DNA from: Ridgeia piscesae
Lineage: Eukaryota; Annelida; Polychaeta; Sabellida; Siboglinidae
Length of the DNA stretch: 64,000 nt
Direction: 5' to 3'
NCBI GenBank assembly: GCA_025642075.2
Contig: JAODUO010001608.1
Location: forward strand, 38,501-102,500
Shown: positions 25,701 through 57,900 of the stretch, piece after piece
Numbering within the stretch: the first letter of the stretch is position 1
Layout: the number at the start of each line of letters is the position of its first letter
The notes under the pieces: model-generated
What the model was told of the DNA's origin: nothing
The model's database searches: none
The model's input: only the letters and a program-made list of their open reading frames with translations
Translations under genes and position numbers: made by a program

Positions 25701-28467
25701 CCAGCAAATTCAAGAGTAATTATTTGGTGGAGCATATTTTGCATTTGAACAATGTGTTTGACAGAAGAGCAGCCAGTGAATGTGGATGGGACGTCACTGC
25801 TGGATGTGATGAGTCAGAGTGGTGTCCTGTTTAGTGGCCAGGGAACTGTCCCTAGCTGGATTGACACGTCTGCCACTCGCTCCGTTGGCATCCGTGTCAA
25901 AACAGAGATTGTTGGTAAGCTTTAATGGGTGTAAAAACATTTTATTATAATTATCAACATATTCCCTCTGTTGGCAATATTTGTAAGGGATTTATACGGT
26001 CTTCATTAAATGTAGCTCATCCATTAAAGAAGGGATTTAATTACACAGCAGCTTTGTAAAGAATTGTGAGTTATACAGGCAAAATATTGCATGCTGCTTA
26101 GGGTAAATTTGCTAGTCAACCTAACACTTTATATAGTTGCTGATTTACGCCAGAGCTGTTGTGTCCTATGGGAATATGGAACTGTTTGTAGCAGCCACTG
26201 AGCGTGTGAAGCCTGAGGGCACAGGAGGGGCTGCTCGCACTGATTACCATAGCAACTGTATGCTGAGTGATCGTGCCAAGAAACGCAGGAAGACTCGCAA
26301 GGAGCTAACAGATGTTTCTTCCATACAAGGTGACAGCTACATGTATACATAACATATAGTGCATTTAATCAGGTGGTACTTCAGCATCAAAAGCAATTCT
26401 GTGACACCTAGTAATAGTAAGCTGATTTATTTGTCAACACCACCATTGTGTGGATGGACTTGAGGGCCTCTTGGCCCATTTGTATTTTTTACAACCAACT
26501 TATTTAATTAGAACACAACACAATTATTTGGTGTTGTAAATTTTTCATTTTAAAACTAGTGTTCACCAATCACATATTTCTTATCTCTCTTGGCTTAGAA
26601 ATTCAACTTTTGCATCTTGAATTTAGTGCATGGTGTTTTGATTGCAGATGCAACAGGACTCCATGAGTAAACTTGGTTCAACCAACATTGATGTGTCTGA
26701 CTCTGGCAAGCTTGGTCTGGGCAGCACATCACCAGTGTGCTCCAGTTGCGCCCCGGTCATCAACCCTAATGAAATCATGACATCCAGGGCAATTACGTTT
26801 AGAGACCCAGAGACAGGGGCCATCTATGTACAAACACAACTATTACAGGTACTCAAACAACTGCTGCTTGAAATGTAAAGAGAACACAGTGAAACCAGTG
26901 TACACATTATCTGTGATATATTGTGATTACTAAGTACACTGTATGTCGTCATATTACCTTCCTTCCTGGACCATGGTGATGGTTGACACTAGGGCAGTAT
27001 TGCCGTTTAGGCCCAAAGCAAACAGTAAAGCGTATTCTCTGCAGAAGTACTCAGAACATAAGTATGTCCTAGGTAGTGGTCTGGCTCCAGTACTCTACGG
27101 CAGACACTTGCTAACAAAAGAATAACAGGACTTAGATTTGTTTAGTCCTTTGACCCAAAGGTGCAGTGGACTTATGGCATCAGTCTCATGCCACCTGCCA
27201 TGCACCTTTAACTGCCATATCTCTGAAACCGCTGAGGACCTTCTTTTCAAAGTATGTCTTGGACGGTACAAGAAATCTAAATTTAACTGAACCATTCTAA
27301 ATGCCTCTAAGGTCCTCCACCGCCCTATAATAGGTAAATATGCTTGTGGTTTACCTTTTTTCAAAAATAAATTCAGTAACTTTTTCTCTAATTTTTTATA
27401 GATGTATCTTAGGGTATTGTCACTATAAAAAGTGTTGCTGACTGTCTTTTGTAAGGACGTTTCAAGTTGTCCCTAAAAATGCAAAATGTTCATATTTTGC
27501 CAGTTTCTACCTGGACTTGCAGCTTTTGGCTGAATACTAGAAACTCTCTGTGACTTGCAAATTCGCTGACTTCATGACTAATCCATCAGTGAACTTTGGC
27601 CTGATGCTTATGTCAGTAACCATTGTTACTGGAACGCTGCCTGCTGGTTTTAAGCTGTATTCAAAACTATTGATTTTCTATCAATTAGTTGTGTTTACTT
27701 GGATGTTCATTTAAGTATCTCTAAATAGTGTAACTGTAACTTTATTAAGGATAATTATATTGTCACATTTGGGTGACAAACTGGCAAACAGATTTTTTAT
27801 TGTGGACAACTATAGAGTGAAATATACGTGGTATGGAGTGCGTTCTGGTTACTAGGCTGGCTGAGTGGAATGGAAGTAGATAATTCCATCTTGATTGAGA
27901 CCACTAATGACCAATCTTGCTGCTGCTTTCACACAATGTGCTGGTCATCTCATATGAATAACCAAAGAAAATATCCCAGTTAGGTGATTATGGTGAACAC
28001 ATTACTAGTCAGTTACTGATTCACCAAAATACATACAGTACAAACTCACAATATAGTCAAAACGACTTCAAAACCTCTTAGCACATTGTTTTGTTCACCA
28101 AGACAAGAATAACAAATCCTCACTGACCAATAGCATCAACATCAATCTTTTTACCAGCTGGATTGTTTTACATAACCTGCTTATAGTTTATTATAGTAAA
28201 ATTTGAAACTTATGAGTAGAAATACCCAAGGAAATATTTCTATCTGTGTCGTTGATACATCTGAACAGTTAACCTTGTGACCTTCTTGTACTGCAGGACG
28301 ACCCCCCAGACCCAGAAGTATACAGTGATGATGCCAGTCTGGACACCACTGACCAGTCTGCACTGTGCACAACTGACTTCTCACGCATACTGCAGGATAG
28401 TCATGGCAGTTGTGCTGACATGACAGAGTTCACAGGCACCACAATCAACCTGCAGGATCTTGAGTGA
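3377..28467 (+). CDS. ZXDC: ZXDC-like C2H2 zinc-finger transcription factor, 14 coding exons
   Basis: Coding exons inferred here: 3377-4751, 5246-5361, 15981-16115, 17237-17326, 18958-19139, 20037-20222, 21008-21195, 22728-22913, 23517-23630, 24945-25019, 25765-25914, 26192-26329, 26648-26848, 28297-28467. Every junction but one (exon 12 to 13) keeps the reading frame with GT/AG sites. The protein is about 1100 residues against about 860 in human ZXDC. It has a long acidic and Ser-rich N terminus, exactly ten C2H2 fingers in a row (residues about 513-810) as in the ZXD family, and an acidic C-terminal region ending NLQDLE. Vertebrate ZXDC is a nuclear activator known to work with CIITA on MHC class II genes. 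An invertebrate has no such target, so the ancestral role is open. The start ATG at 3377 is the first Met of the long exon 1 frame. CNOT11 converges on it downstream. Family identity rests on finger number, linkers and order. Confidence 0.85.
5362..9395 (+). other. ZXDC intron 2, non-repetitive part
   Basis: About 4 kb of AT-rich intron with no open frame that looks coding on either strand. It contains the inverted 14-bp motif clusters described separately (6797-8962) and short simple tracts. A 20-mer beginning ACAATGATTTATATACC near 5583 recurs near 17089, so some of this intron is interspersed repeat. Confidence 0.6.
6797..8962. mobile_element. Possible DNA transposon bounded by inverted GGTAACGGAATTAC motifs
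   Basis: The 14-mer GGTAACGGAATTAC or a close variant occurs on the plus strand at 6797-6810, 6969-6982, 7155-7168 and 7176-7189. It occurs in reverse complement at 8916-8929, 8930-8943 and 8949-8962. Clustered direct motifs at each side, inverted relative to each other over about 2.2 kb, resemble subterminal transposase-binding repeats of a non-autonomous DNA transposon. No transposase frame is present inside. The superfamily and exact ends are unknown. Confidence 0.4.
9400..15996 (+). repeat. 45-bp minisatellite, about 147 units, ending inside ZXDC exon 3
   Basis: Tandem units of 45 bp, with 42-bp variants that lack TGT in the GATGTTGTAG part, fill 6.6 kb of ZXDC intron 2. The array extends 16 bases into exon 3 (15981-15996). 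Each unit contains a TG-rich tract, then TTGTAG, then GATGCAGGGAGTGTGG or a variant, which is the 3' splice site and start of exon 3. Because 45 and 42 are multiples of 3, very long open frames appear on both strands (for example Cys-Gly-Leu-Tyr-Thr-Gly on plus and His-Thr-His-Gln on minus). These are artefacts. Rare variants recur at fixed offsets of about 1110 and 1910 bp, so larger blocks were also duplicated. Confidence 0.97.
15981..22913 (+). CDS. ZXDC: ZXDC exons 3-8: ten tandem C2H2 zinc fingers
   Basis: Fingers by exon: exon 3 has finger 1 (CPEEGC...HMMTH), exon 4 has finger 2 (CPEPGC...HEESH), exon 5 has fingers 3 and 4, exon 6 has fingers 5 and 6, the exon 6/7 junction splits finger 7 after its first Cys, exon 7 also has finger 8, the exon 7/8 junction splits finger 9, and exon 8 also has finger 10 (CPLDSC...HLAKH). 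All have two Cys four residues apart and His pairs three apart, so all look able to bind zinc. TGERPF-type linkers follow fingers 1, 6 and 8; other linkers are irregular, as in ZXD proteins. Known function of the family's finger array is DNA binding and homo- or hetero-association among ZXD proteins. Confidence 0.9.
16116..17236 (+). other. ZXDC intron 3, no gene seen
   Basis: AT-rich intron sequence between fingers 1 and 2. The frames at 16660-16872 are Leu/Ile/Phe rich because of base composition and have no recognisable domain. The donor is GTATCT at 16116 and the acceptor is CCCACAG ending at 17236. Confidence 0.6.
17396..18305. mobile_element. piggyBac-like MITE with TTAA target duplication
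   Basis: The 902-bp element 17400-18301 is flanked by TTAA at 17396-17399 and 18302-18305. Its ends are CCCTAGAAGTGACCAA and the complement of CCCTAGAGGGACCAA. TTAA duplication and ends beginning CCC are the hallmarks of the piggyBac superfamily. No transposase frame is present, so it is non-autonomous. It lies in ZXDC intron 4. Internal sequence (for example TAGCTGACAGATTTTTC) is shared with the element at 21278-22275. Confidence 0.75.
18404..18856. mobile_element. TTAA-flanked short MITE
   Basis: The 445-bp segment 18408-18852 lies between TTAA at 18404-18407 and 18853-18856. The left end CTCTTTACTGGGTAGAC matches imperfectly the complement of the right end, CTCATTACTGTGCAGAC. This fits a non-autonomous piggyBac-like element of another family from its neighbour. 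It sits about 100 bp before the acceptor of ZXDC exon 5. Confidence 0.6.
19142..19392 (+). repeat. 26-bp minisatellite starting at the ZXDC exon 5 donor
   Basis: About nine to ten units of 26 bp, consensus AGTGCTGTCTTCGCAACTGT plus CACACC/T. The first, diverged unit begins at the third base of the intron, within the GTGAGT donor at 19140-19145. The units themselves have AGTGCT in place of GTGAGT, so they do not repeat a good donor. Short open frames across it are artefacts. Confidence 0.9.
20347..20434. mobile_element. Truncated left end of the 21278 MITE family
   Basis: TTAATCCTGCACGTGACC at 20347 resembles the left end of the 21278 element. The next 70 bases (GGCACCTGCCTCTGTTGTAA and on) match the 17400 element. 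Similarity stops near 20434, where another interspersed repeat begins. Confidence 0.5.
20440..20935. repeat. Unnamed interspersed repeat family B, copy 1
   Basis: The segment is similar over its length to 24500-24905. Shared landmarks are CATTACCAATGGAGGCAAAC, TATTTGTTAGGTTAATGATC, TATGGATGAGGTAAATTGGA and TCAAATCATGGTCACATATC, each with a few differences in the second copy. It has no open frame. A short related piece (GTATTATGACCTAAAATAAA) is near 57848. Confidence 0.6.
21274..22279. mobile_element. piggyBac-like MITE with TTAA target duplication, second copy
   Basis: The 998-bp element 21278-22275 is bounded by TTAA at 21274-21277 and 22276-22279. Ends are CCCTGCGACCAG and the complement of CCCTGCGGCCATT. 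Interior blocks match the 17400-18301 element, with differences of maybe a quarter, so the two are old members of related families. It lies in ZXDC intron 7. No transposase is visible. Confidence 0.75.
23517..28467 (+). CDS. ZXDC: ZXDC exons 9-14: C-terminal acidic activation-type region
   Basis: Six exons follow the fingers. Exon 9 encodes DLNLIPILNAEDYQTGLDS, exon 10 LLTPDGSAVINPADLM, exon 11 LLDVMSQSGVLFSGQG and ends near VKTEIV. VKTE fits the psi-K-x-E sumoylation consensus; human ZXDC is reported to be sumoylated in its activation region. Exon 12 has a strongly basic KKRRKTRK cluster. Exon 13 encodes TFRDPETGAIYVQTQLLQ and exon 14 an acidic end, DDPPDPEVYSDD to NLQDLE and stop at 28465-28467. 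The exon 12 acceptor at 26190-26191 was chosen because upstream AGs give stops. Exons 12 and 13 do not join in frame with their best splice sites (see findings). Confidence 0.75.
23932..24460 (+). repeat. Interspersed repeat family A, copy 1
   Basis: The segment starts at TTTAGTTCTTTGGGCCAAAG and ends near GTTAAACTGGACAGTTACTG. Near matches occur at 27133-28050, 57183-57480 and 58573-59010 on plus and 47210-47880 on minus, with fragments at 18303-18370, 23720-23880 and 58380-58540. Landmarks include ACTTATGGCATCA, AAGGGCATCTCAGGGCCTCC and CAATAACCCAG. It has no coding potential. Copies sit in introns of all three genes. Confidence 0.65.
24500..24905. repeat. Interspersed repeat family B, copy 2
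   Basis: This is the counterpart of 20440-20935 described above, ending about 40 bp before the acceptor of ZXDC exon 10 (24945). The two copies differ by substitutions and small indels throughout, so the family is not young. Confidence 0.6.
27133..28050 (+). repeat. Interspersed repeat family A, longer copy
   Basis: The copy begins TTTAGTCCTTTGACCCAAAG. Beyond the part shared with copy 1 it extends through GGTCATCTCATATGAATAAC at about 27943. That part is found in reverse complement near 47367, so the full family unit is about 0.7-0.9 kb. It occupies most of the last ZXDC intron (26849-28296). Confidence 0.55.
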
Positions 28468-29277
28468 CTACAGAAGAAGGCATGCTATAGAGGAAATGCT
28501 TGCTTTTCTCTAACCAGGTTTCTGAATTCATGCAGTTTAATTTTTATCTAAAAACTACTAAAACAGCCGTCTTACAGATTGTTTTAAAGCATATATGTGG
28601 TAAACCATACAAGATATCCATTGCCTACCTCCCACAATGTCAGTATATCATTCAGTTAAGAGTTCTAATTACTGAAGAAGACATTTGGTTCCTGATGAAC
28701 CCAGGGCTCTGGCTGTGTTTGCTCAGAGGGTGGTTTAGCACCAGTCAGTGAGGATGGGTCAATATTCCTTTTGTTCTCAAATGAAGCTGCAAGTTCACAC
28801 CAGATTATACTGGTTGGTCTTCAGAAAGTCTGAATGAGTCGACTCGCTACCCTCCAGGTGCTTGTAGTGGTTATTAACATGGGTTCTTCTTGGAGCAACA
28901 TGACTGTTGATTTTTATTACCTGAAATTGTGGAGCTGTTATCAGCAGGTTTCAACTGTGACTAACTGAGAGGAATATTTGTGGCTTTAGATGTACACAAA
29001 CTTTGTATTTCATTGTACACCAATAATTTGATAATGTTATTTCTTTTTCAAAAATTCTAGTACCAGTAATGTGTTTGTAATCAAAAACTTAAGTTGTATA
29101 ATTTTAGAGGTGTTATTGATGTAAGAAATTAAGTTATAACTGATTTGATTTTGTGTAATTACCAAAGCTGCTATATTTACCGAGTGTTATTATTGTTTGC
29201 ACTAGATTGTTATGCAAATGCTGGCCTTATTGTGTGGTCATCCTAGTCTTGTTATTTGCCCTCCTCTTGTTACTTGT
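28468..29277 (+). other. ZXDC 3' untranslated region (inferred)
   Basis: Sequence follows the TGA at 28465-28467 with no further coding frame. The extent of the 3' UTR cannot be fixed. Several AATAAA hexamers lie further on (29942, 29968, 30590 regions), so the mature 3' UTR may include the 58-bp minisatellite. Confidence 0.4.
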
Positions 29278-29915
29278 TTCCAAGTCCATGTCAAACACTT
29301 GACCAGCAGCTTTCTCCAGTGACAGGGCATGTAGTCTCCAAGTCCATGTCAAACACTTGACCAGCAACTTTCTCCAGTGACAGGGCATGTAGCCTCCAAG
29401 TCCATGTCAAACACTTGACCAGCAACTTTCTCCAGTGACAGGGCATGTAGTCTCCAAGTCCATGTCAAACACTTGACCAGCAACTTTCTCCAGTGACAGG
29501 GCATGTAGCCTCCAAGTCCATGTCAAACACTTGACCAGCAACTTTCTCCAGTGACAGGGCATGTAGTCTCCAAGTCCATGTCAAACACTTGACCAGCAAC
29601 TTTCTCCAGTGACAGGGCATGTAGTCTCCAAGTCCATGTCAAACACTTGACCAGCAACTTTCTCCAGTGACAGGGCATGTAGCCTCCAAGTCCATGTCAA
29701 ACACTTGACCAGCAACTTTCTCCAGTGAAAGGGCATGTAGTCTCCAAGTCCATGTCAAACACTTGACCAGCAACTTTCTCCAGTGACAGGGCATGTAGTC
29801 TCCAAGTCCATGTCAAACACTTGACCAGCAACTTTCTCCAGTGACAGGGCATGTAGTCTCCAAGTCCATGTCAAACACTTGACCAGCAACTTTCTCCAGT
29901 GACAGGGCTTGTAGC
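29278..29915 (+). repeat. 58-bp minisatellite, 11 units, near-identical
   Basis: Eleven tandem copies of a 58-bp unit that begins CTCCAAGTCCATGTCAAACA. Units differ mainly by a C/T alternation just before CTCC (GTAGTCTCC or GTAGCCTCC) and one G in place of A in copy 1. Such homogeneity points to recent expansion. It lies in the ZXDC 3' UTR or just past it. Confidence 0.95.
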
Positions 29916-30924
29916 CAGATGCCATGTGAAGAAACTATGATAATAAATACTTAGGTTTTTTTTATAAATAAAGACAAAAGACATGTTTACTGCACAGGAT
30001 GGTGTATATACAATTCACAATTTAATATGGAATGAAACAGGTAAGTTTCTGTATCTTAATTAAACTAGTTAGTTTGTCAGTTGATTGCTCCAATAATGTG
30101 AATGCTGTGAAGTAATTGTGCCACTGGCTGTAATTAGACATAAGTTTTCTTTAAATAAAATGTGAAACTTAAGGAAGAGCATGTTGTCACTCAGTTTATT
30201 TGCATCATGTTATGCAAATAAACAGTTGGAAATGTTTATTTTAGTGAAATACTTATAATTTGCTGACAAACTTATAACTTGCTGACTGGTAATTAAAGAA
30301 GCTTTCCCTGTGTGTGTCCAGCCATGTAATGTCCTAGCTATCAGGTGGTATTGTGTGGCTGAGTCCAGGCAGCAACAGGGTAGATGGGCACAGTTCTTAT
30401 TGCTTCATAATTCTGTAATGGTAGTTTGCCTCTGCACTGTTTAATAAATCGGATAGGCTCGATAAAATATGTATAACAATGTAGTCAACCGTTGCTTTTA
30501 TAAGCAGTACTGTCTTTCATGAGTTTATGATTTATTCTACAATTTGTATGTAGAAAACTTGTTCAGTTTCAGTTGTAACAAGGTAAAATAAATTATATTT
30601 TGTTACTGTGGTGTTTGTCTATTTTCTGATAGCTGAGTTGACATGTTGGATTTTACCAAGTTTGCTGGACACGTTCTAACCAACTGATGCTGCAGTGATG
30701 ACAAATAACAGGTGACAGTGTCACATTGGCTGGAGCACCAGATACTTGATTGAGAGAACTCAGACACTGCACACGTTTGTTCACTACGCTGTAACATTGA
30801 GTACTTGGCCAGCCACAGCTATTTGTGTGCAAAATAGTCTTCATGCATTAATTGCAGTGTGAATGAATGCTTCCCAGACAAGGAATATAAGTTGTGTCGG
30901 GTGATCTTGACCCTTTTCCAACAT

Positions 30925-32405
30925 TTCTACTAAAACGTTGCATTGATCAACTGATTCATCCTATTACTGATTAATATAATATGTCAATGCAGGATGGTGT
31001 TGTTCCTAACAATTTCAAGCAAGTTTTGGTCAAACCTCTTATTAAAAAACAAAAACTTGGCAAAATTAACTAAAGAACTATCATCCTATTTCTAATCGAG
31101 TATTTTATTATTGAAAGGTTGTAGCAAACCATCTCCATGACCATATTTCTTCCCAACACTTGTCAAATGATTCACTCAACTTAAATGGCTCTTCTTAAAA
31201 TACATAATGATATATACTATGTAACATGGATACTAGACAATTGACTGCTTACCTTGCTAGATCTTTCTGCTGCGTTTGATACAATTGATGACATTCTTTT
31301 GCAACGCTTACACAGGCATTTGGGGATTTCTGACACAGCCCTTCTGTGGTTTAGTTTGTATTTGTCAAACTGATACCAAAGAATTAACATATCTGGTTCA
31401 CGCTCATGCCCTCAATATATTCTATTTGGAGTTCCACAGGGATCTGTCCTTGGTAACTATCACTTATATGCAGATGTCAACATAAATGACTGCCTTACTG
31501 ACATCCTGTCGTGGATGGAATCAAGTAAACTGAAGCCTAACGTCAAAAAAACTTATCTAATTATTATTGGTACAAAACAACAGCGAAATAAGATTGTTGA
31601 CTACTTTTCAATTAAAATACTTGGTAGCGATACATCACTATCAGATACTGTTCAGAATTTAGGTGTTGTCTTGAATTCTGCTTTCATCAGTACATTTTAC
31701 AAGTATGTACAAGTATGCAAATCTTGTTTCTATCATATACATGATTTCCATAGAATCCAGCATCATTTGTCTTTATCGTCTGCTAAAACAATATCAGTTG
31801 CTCTGCTTAATGGTCAACTAGACTTGCAACTCCCTTTTAAATAACATCGCCAAAAGATTTATTTTAACTCCGACTTGTACATAATTGTTTAGCATGTGTG
31901 GTACTTAAGGCCCCTGTTTCTCGCCATCACTACAGCTACTTAAGCAGTTACACTGGCTTCCAGTATACCAATTGGCTACTGTTACCTACGGTACTCTTTC
32001 TACTCAACAATGATATATTTAGTTAATCTGCTACATTTCTCTGATATCTCTAGGACCCTTAGATCATATGTTTCCAAACAACTTATTGTTCCTAAAACTA
32101 AGCTGCTGTGACTGTGCCAACCATTTGGAATCCACTCCCTACTGCGATTAAATTTTCTGAAGCATAGACACCTTTTGTAAAAACCTAGTTATTTGTTTGA
32201 AATTGCTTTGTCACCATACATTTTTTGCGGTTCCATGCTCCAATGACAACTATTGCCTGTCCCCATGTATGACTAGCTGAATGATTTTGTTTGTTGTGCC
32301 TCCGAGCTTGAATTTTTAAGGATATAGGTGTTAATAGTAGTTTTACAATTATTAGTACTTCAATTTGAGCAGTGCTCAGAATTGAATACTGCACTATATA
32401 AAAAC
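30925..32405 (+). mobile_element. Degenerate CR1/L2-like LINE, reverse transcriptase part
   Basis: Broken frames on the plus strand give VVPNNFKQVLVKPLIKK near 30998, [13 protein letters not shown] near 31255, LLFGVPQGSVLG near 31422 and a YADV remnant of the catalytic YADD box near 31470. SSKLKPNVKKT follows near 31520 and LHWLPV near 31948. This order is the RT domain of CR1/L2-group LINEs. The end, GCACTATATAAAA near 32391, looks like the 3' terminal motif of that group. Many stops and frameshifts show an old dead copy. It lies between the convergent ends of ZXDC and CNOT11. Confidence 0.75.
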
Positions 32406-32814
32406 TTACCTTTACTTATTCTTAAGTAAGTCATCCGCAATGGTACTTACTAAGCAGGTGTCACATCAGTAATGGTACTTATTCTTAAGGAACTAACTCA
32501 TCAACGATGATATTTGAGAACTAGTTCTCATATACCAGGGTAAGACAACATGAAAAGTACCAAAATAAAAAATATACATTTTAATGATTAACTTCATTTC
32601 ATACATTTAATTTCACATAATTAGGATGTGCTCAGCCAACTGACGTGTCTTGATGGTTGCTTAGCACTAGGCAATGGATGTTGTCCTTTATTCCATTGTT
32701 CATGTACATGATGTCAGTTAATGGCGATACTGGGCACCAAGTTAACTCAACCGTAACATACAACCAACCGCTCACATTACGTTCATATCACTAGAACAGC
32801 AAACCACCACCAAC

Positions 32815-54783
<21,969 letters not shown>

Positions 54784-54995
54784 CTCGATTCTCGTTCTCG
54801 GATTTTCTGCAGAAAATAGTCTCAAGCACAAATTCTATTTATGTAAATATCTCCATACTGAGTAATAAGTGTACGTTGTATTGATAGTATTATATTAAAC
54901 ATTAATAATAAATGTCCTAACCAAAATTGAACTTAGTGATACTGATATGGATAAACATTGTCGAAAAAGGTATCCGAGATTACGTAATCGCGAAG
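54784..54995. promoter_or_regulatory. Bidirectional promoter region between CNOT11 and RIC3
   Basis: The two start codons, CNOT11 at 54783 on minus and RIC3 at 54996 on plus, are separated by 212 bp, which must hold both 5' UTRs and the shared promoter unless distal exons exist. The region is AT rich with no CpG cluster and no clear TATA box at a fixed distance. A perfect palindrome ATTACGTAAT at 54979-54988 matches a bZIP (PAR or C/EBP type) binding pattern, 7 bp upstream of the RIC3 ATG. Promoter function is inferred from gene geometry only. Confidence 0.6.
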
Positions 54996-57900
54996 ATGGA
55001 TTCGTTAACTGTGAAGACCATCGCTGTGTTTGCGATAATTTTCGGCTGTTTTGCCGTATTATATCCTAAAATATTCCACCCGATTTTAACAAACATGTTT
55101 GGTGCAACCCCAGCACATCATGTGGATGATGATATGTGTAAGGGAATCTGCGTGTTGTCAACATAATTTCAGTTTCTAGTTTACATAATATTTCTCATTC
55201 TGGATCATTCTGTTGCCAGTCACTGAGTCTGAGTCAGTCTGTGAGACTGACAGAGTGTGAGTGGCTGGCGTCTCATATAGATCGACCCTCATCATCATGC
55301 ATCCATCATAGTCAGGAGTAAATGCTGATGTCTCGTATTGGTCATGATCAAGGAAGCATTTTGCTAAGCTAAGATTCTTAAAATCTCGATATGTTTTATG
55401 GGATAAGAGTCGAGTTAAAATCCCGCGTGTAGACATTCGTTTTGTTACATTTTATTTGTAACTAATTAAACAACAGTGTCAAAAATTTAAACAAAGACTT
55501 GTACATCCTTGAAGTCAGATTTTGTGTTCGCCCACATGATACGCAAATTGGTGGGATAATTATGGATATGTAATTTTGCAACAGTTTCATGAGAAGTTAC
55601 CATATTTATATTTTACATATTTTTACAGTACACATTATTATGTTAATGTACTCTTAAGCAAATATATTATGTAAATGTAGAAATACATCGGTATCATGGC
55701 AAGCGAATCTGTTATGTATACAATTTTTTATACATGCTTATTCCTAGTGTAATTTTAGTTCAGTGTATCTGTGACCCTTATTTGCTGTCCACAGAGATAG
55801 CCAGAGCAGTATACATGCATATTGAGCCTAACAGGATAATAAGTTTTCCTGATTTTGTACAGGCATTTCTTGTTGTAGTGCCACACAAGAAATCTGTATT
55901 TAAACGAATCCTGAAGGCATCTCGATGCCACCCAAAATGCAATTTTGTTATGGTGTGCCTGTTTTTTTGTCAAAAACTAGTAGTATTTTCTAAAATTTGG
56001 TATTGACACTCCATATTGTAATGCCACTATGATTCACCATAATCACAATATAATCCAAAGGACTTTAGGGCCAGACACTATGTCAACTTCTCTGTGAATT
56101 TGTTTTATTTTTTTAGAAATTATTTATTCGCCATGAAAATATGGTAATTGATGTATATTTTTAAATTTCATTTATCCAGACAAATCACAATTTGTTTTCA
56201 CATATATAGTTACAATAATTGAAATTTATAAATATACATCATCGTTGTATACAATTATCATATTTTCACTTTCGTCACAAATAAATAATTACCTGGTATT
56301 ACAAAATAAAAAAACAAGCAGTTCATCACTCATTGTTTTAAAGTGATTCGGTGTATAATTATGTTGTGAAAAGATAAATAAAGAAACTGAACCAGTGTCC
56401 TTCCCATTGTAAATGCAAACAGACCGTTGTATATAATAGCCAATATTGGCTCCTTACGACGTATCCCATTCAGATTCAGACCTAATGATGTGTCTACTAA
56501 ATGAGCTACAGCAACAACCAGGATTCTGCTACTGTGTTTAACCCCTCATACATTGGCGTAATACTGATATTAATGGATTACACAATATTTCTTTTTGAAG
56601 TTAAATATGTGTTGGCGGCAGCGAACCATTGAAGCTCAGTCATGCCTCCGCAAAACATCTGGCATCAGATTTTTATTCATGTGGAACCATAATATAAATA
56701 TTTGTTCCTGTGTTGACTACTGTTTGTATTACATTGGAATATCGCACACTAATTTATTCTGACGCTCGTTTTAACCCAAAAGATTTTTTTGTCTTGTTTC
56801 CTTTAAGACACGACCAAACAATGTCCATTTAGCTGTGTGAATCAAGAGTGCCCCTTTAAGCATTGGTTTAGACAACAAGAATATAAATCTTAAATATGAA
56901 TAAACTGCAAATAGCATAAGTTGGTGAACATATTTATATAAAATATTCTGTTAAAAAGTTAACCTAATATTCAGTTTCTATTTAATTTTTCAGTCCGATC
57001 TGCGCGACCAGGAAGCATACACAAAACTGGAAAAGGAGGAAAACATAAGAATGGTCCAGGTGATGATTTTCCTCCACATATGAGGGTAAGTATAATATAG
57101 GATATAAGCATCGTGCTTTGGACTGGAGTATTCATGACTAAGAGAAACTGGGTTCAAATCATGTGTTGTGTCAAACAATGGACACATTTTAGACCAAAGG
57201 TCCAATTACTTCAATAGACTTATGGCATCACACTGGATTCACTGTTTGCCATGCAATAAACATTCTGGTACAATAAGCACCATGAAAAAGATTATATATA
57301 AGGGTGCTTTTCCTCTAATTTTGCATAGACATATATGAGGGTATCTTCATGATATAGAAGAAATTTGTAGTTGACTAGTCTTGTAAGGGCATCTCAGGGC
57401 CTCCCCAAAAAGAAAAATGTAAAAAAATTGCCTGTTTCTGCTGGCTATTAGCAGATCTCAGGACACACTGTAGTTATCTGTGTATTATGGCATCAGATAG
57501 AATATGGACACCCATATTCTATTATATAATTTAGACCCACTAATAGAATTTGGACCCTCTTAAAAAGCTGAAAAATTGGTAAAATAGTGTAGTGCAGTTT
57601 AGATTGTAAGTAGAATATCACACCCATCATTTATAAGTTTTGTAAAATAATTTTATTTTAGTCACCATTGCCATTAAACACTGTGTATGTATAAGTTATT
57701 TTTGCACAAAACTATTTCTATTAATGAAGTAAATCGAAATTTAGATAGAATAGGTAGGAACTAACTTTATGCAGGATAGTTTTGCCAGTCACAAATGTTT
57801 TGGTAGATACATGCATGTTGACTCACATACACATAAGCCAGTCAGTATATGTATTATGACCTAAAATAAACTTCAAACACATGTGACAGTGACACCCAAT

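Noticed and set aside
54927..54995. Upstream in-frame ATG for RIC3 at 54927
   Set aside because: It would add 23 residues not present in the family and place a hydrophobic stretch ahead of the known N-terminal segment; the ATG at 54996 aligns with family starts.
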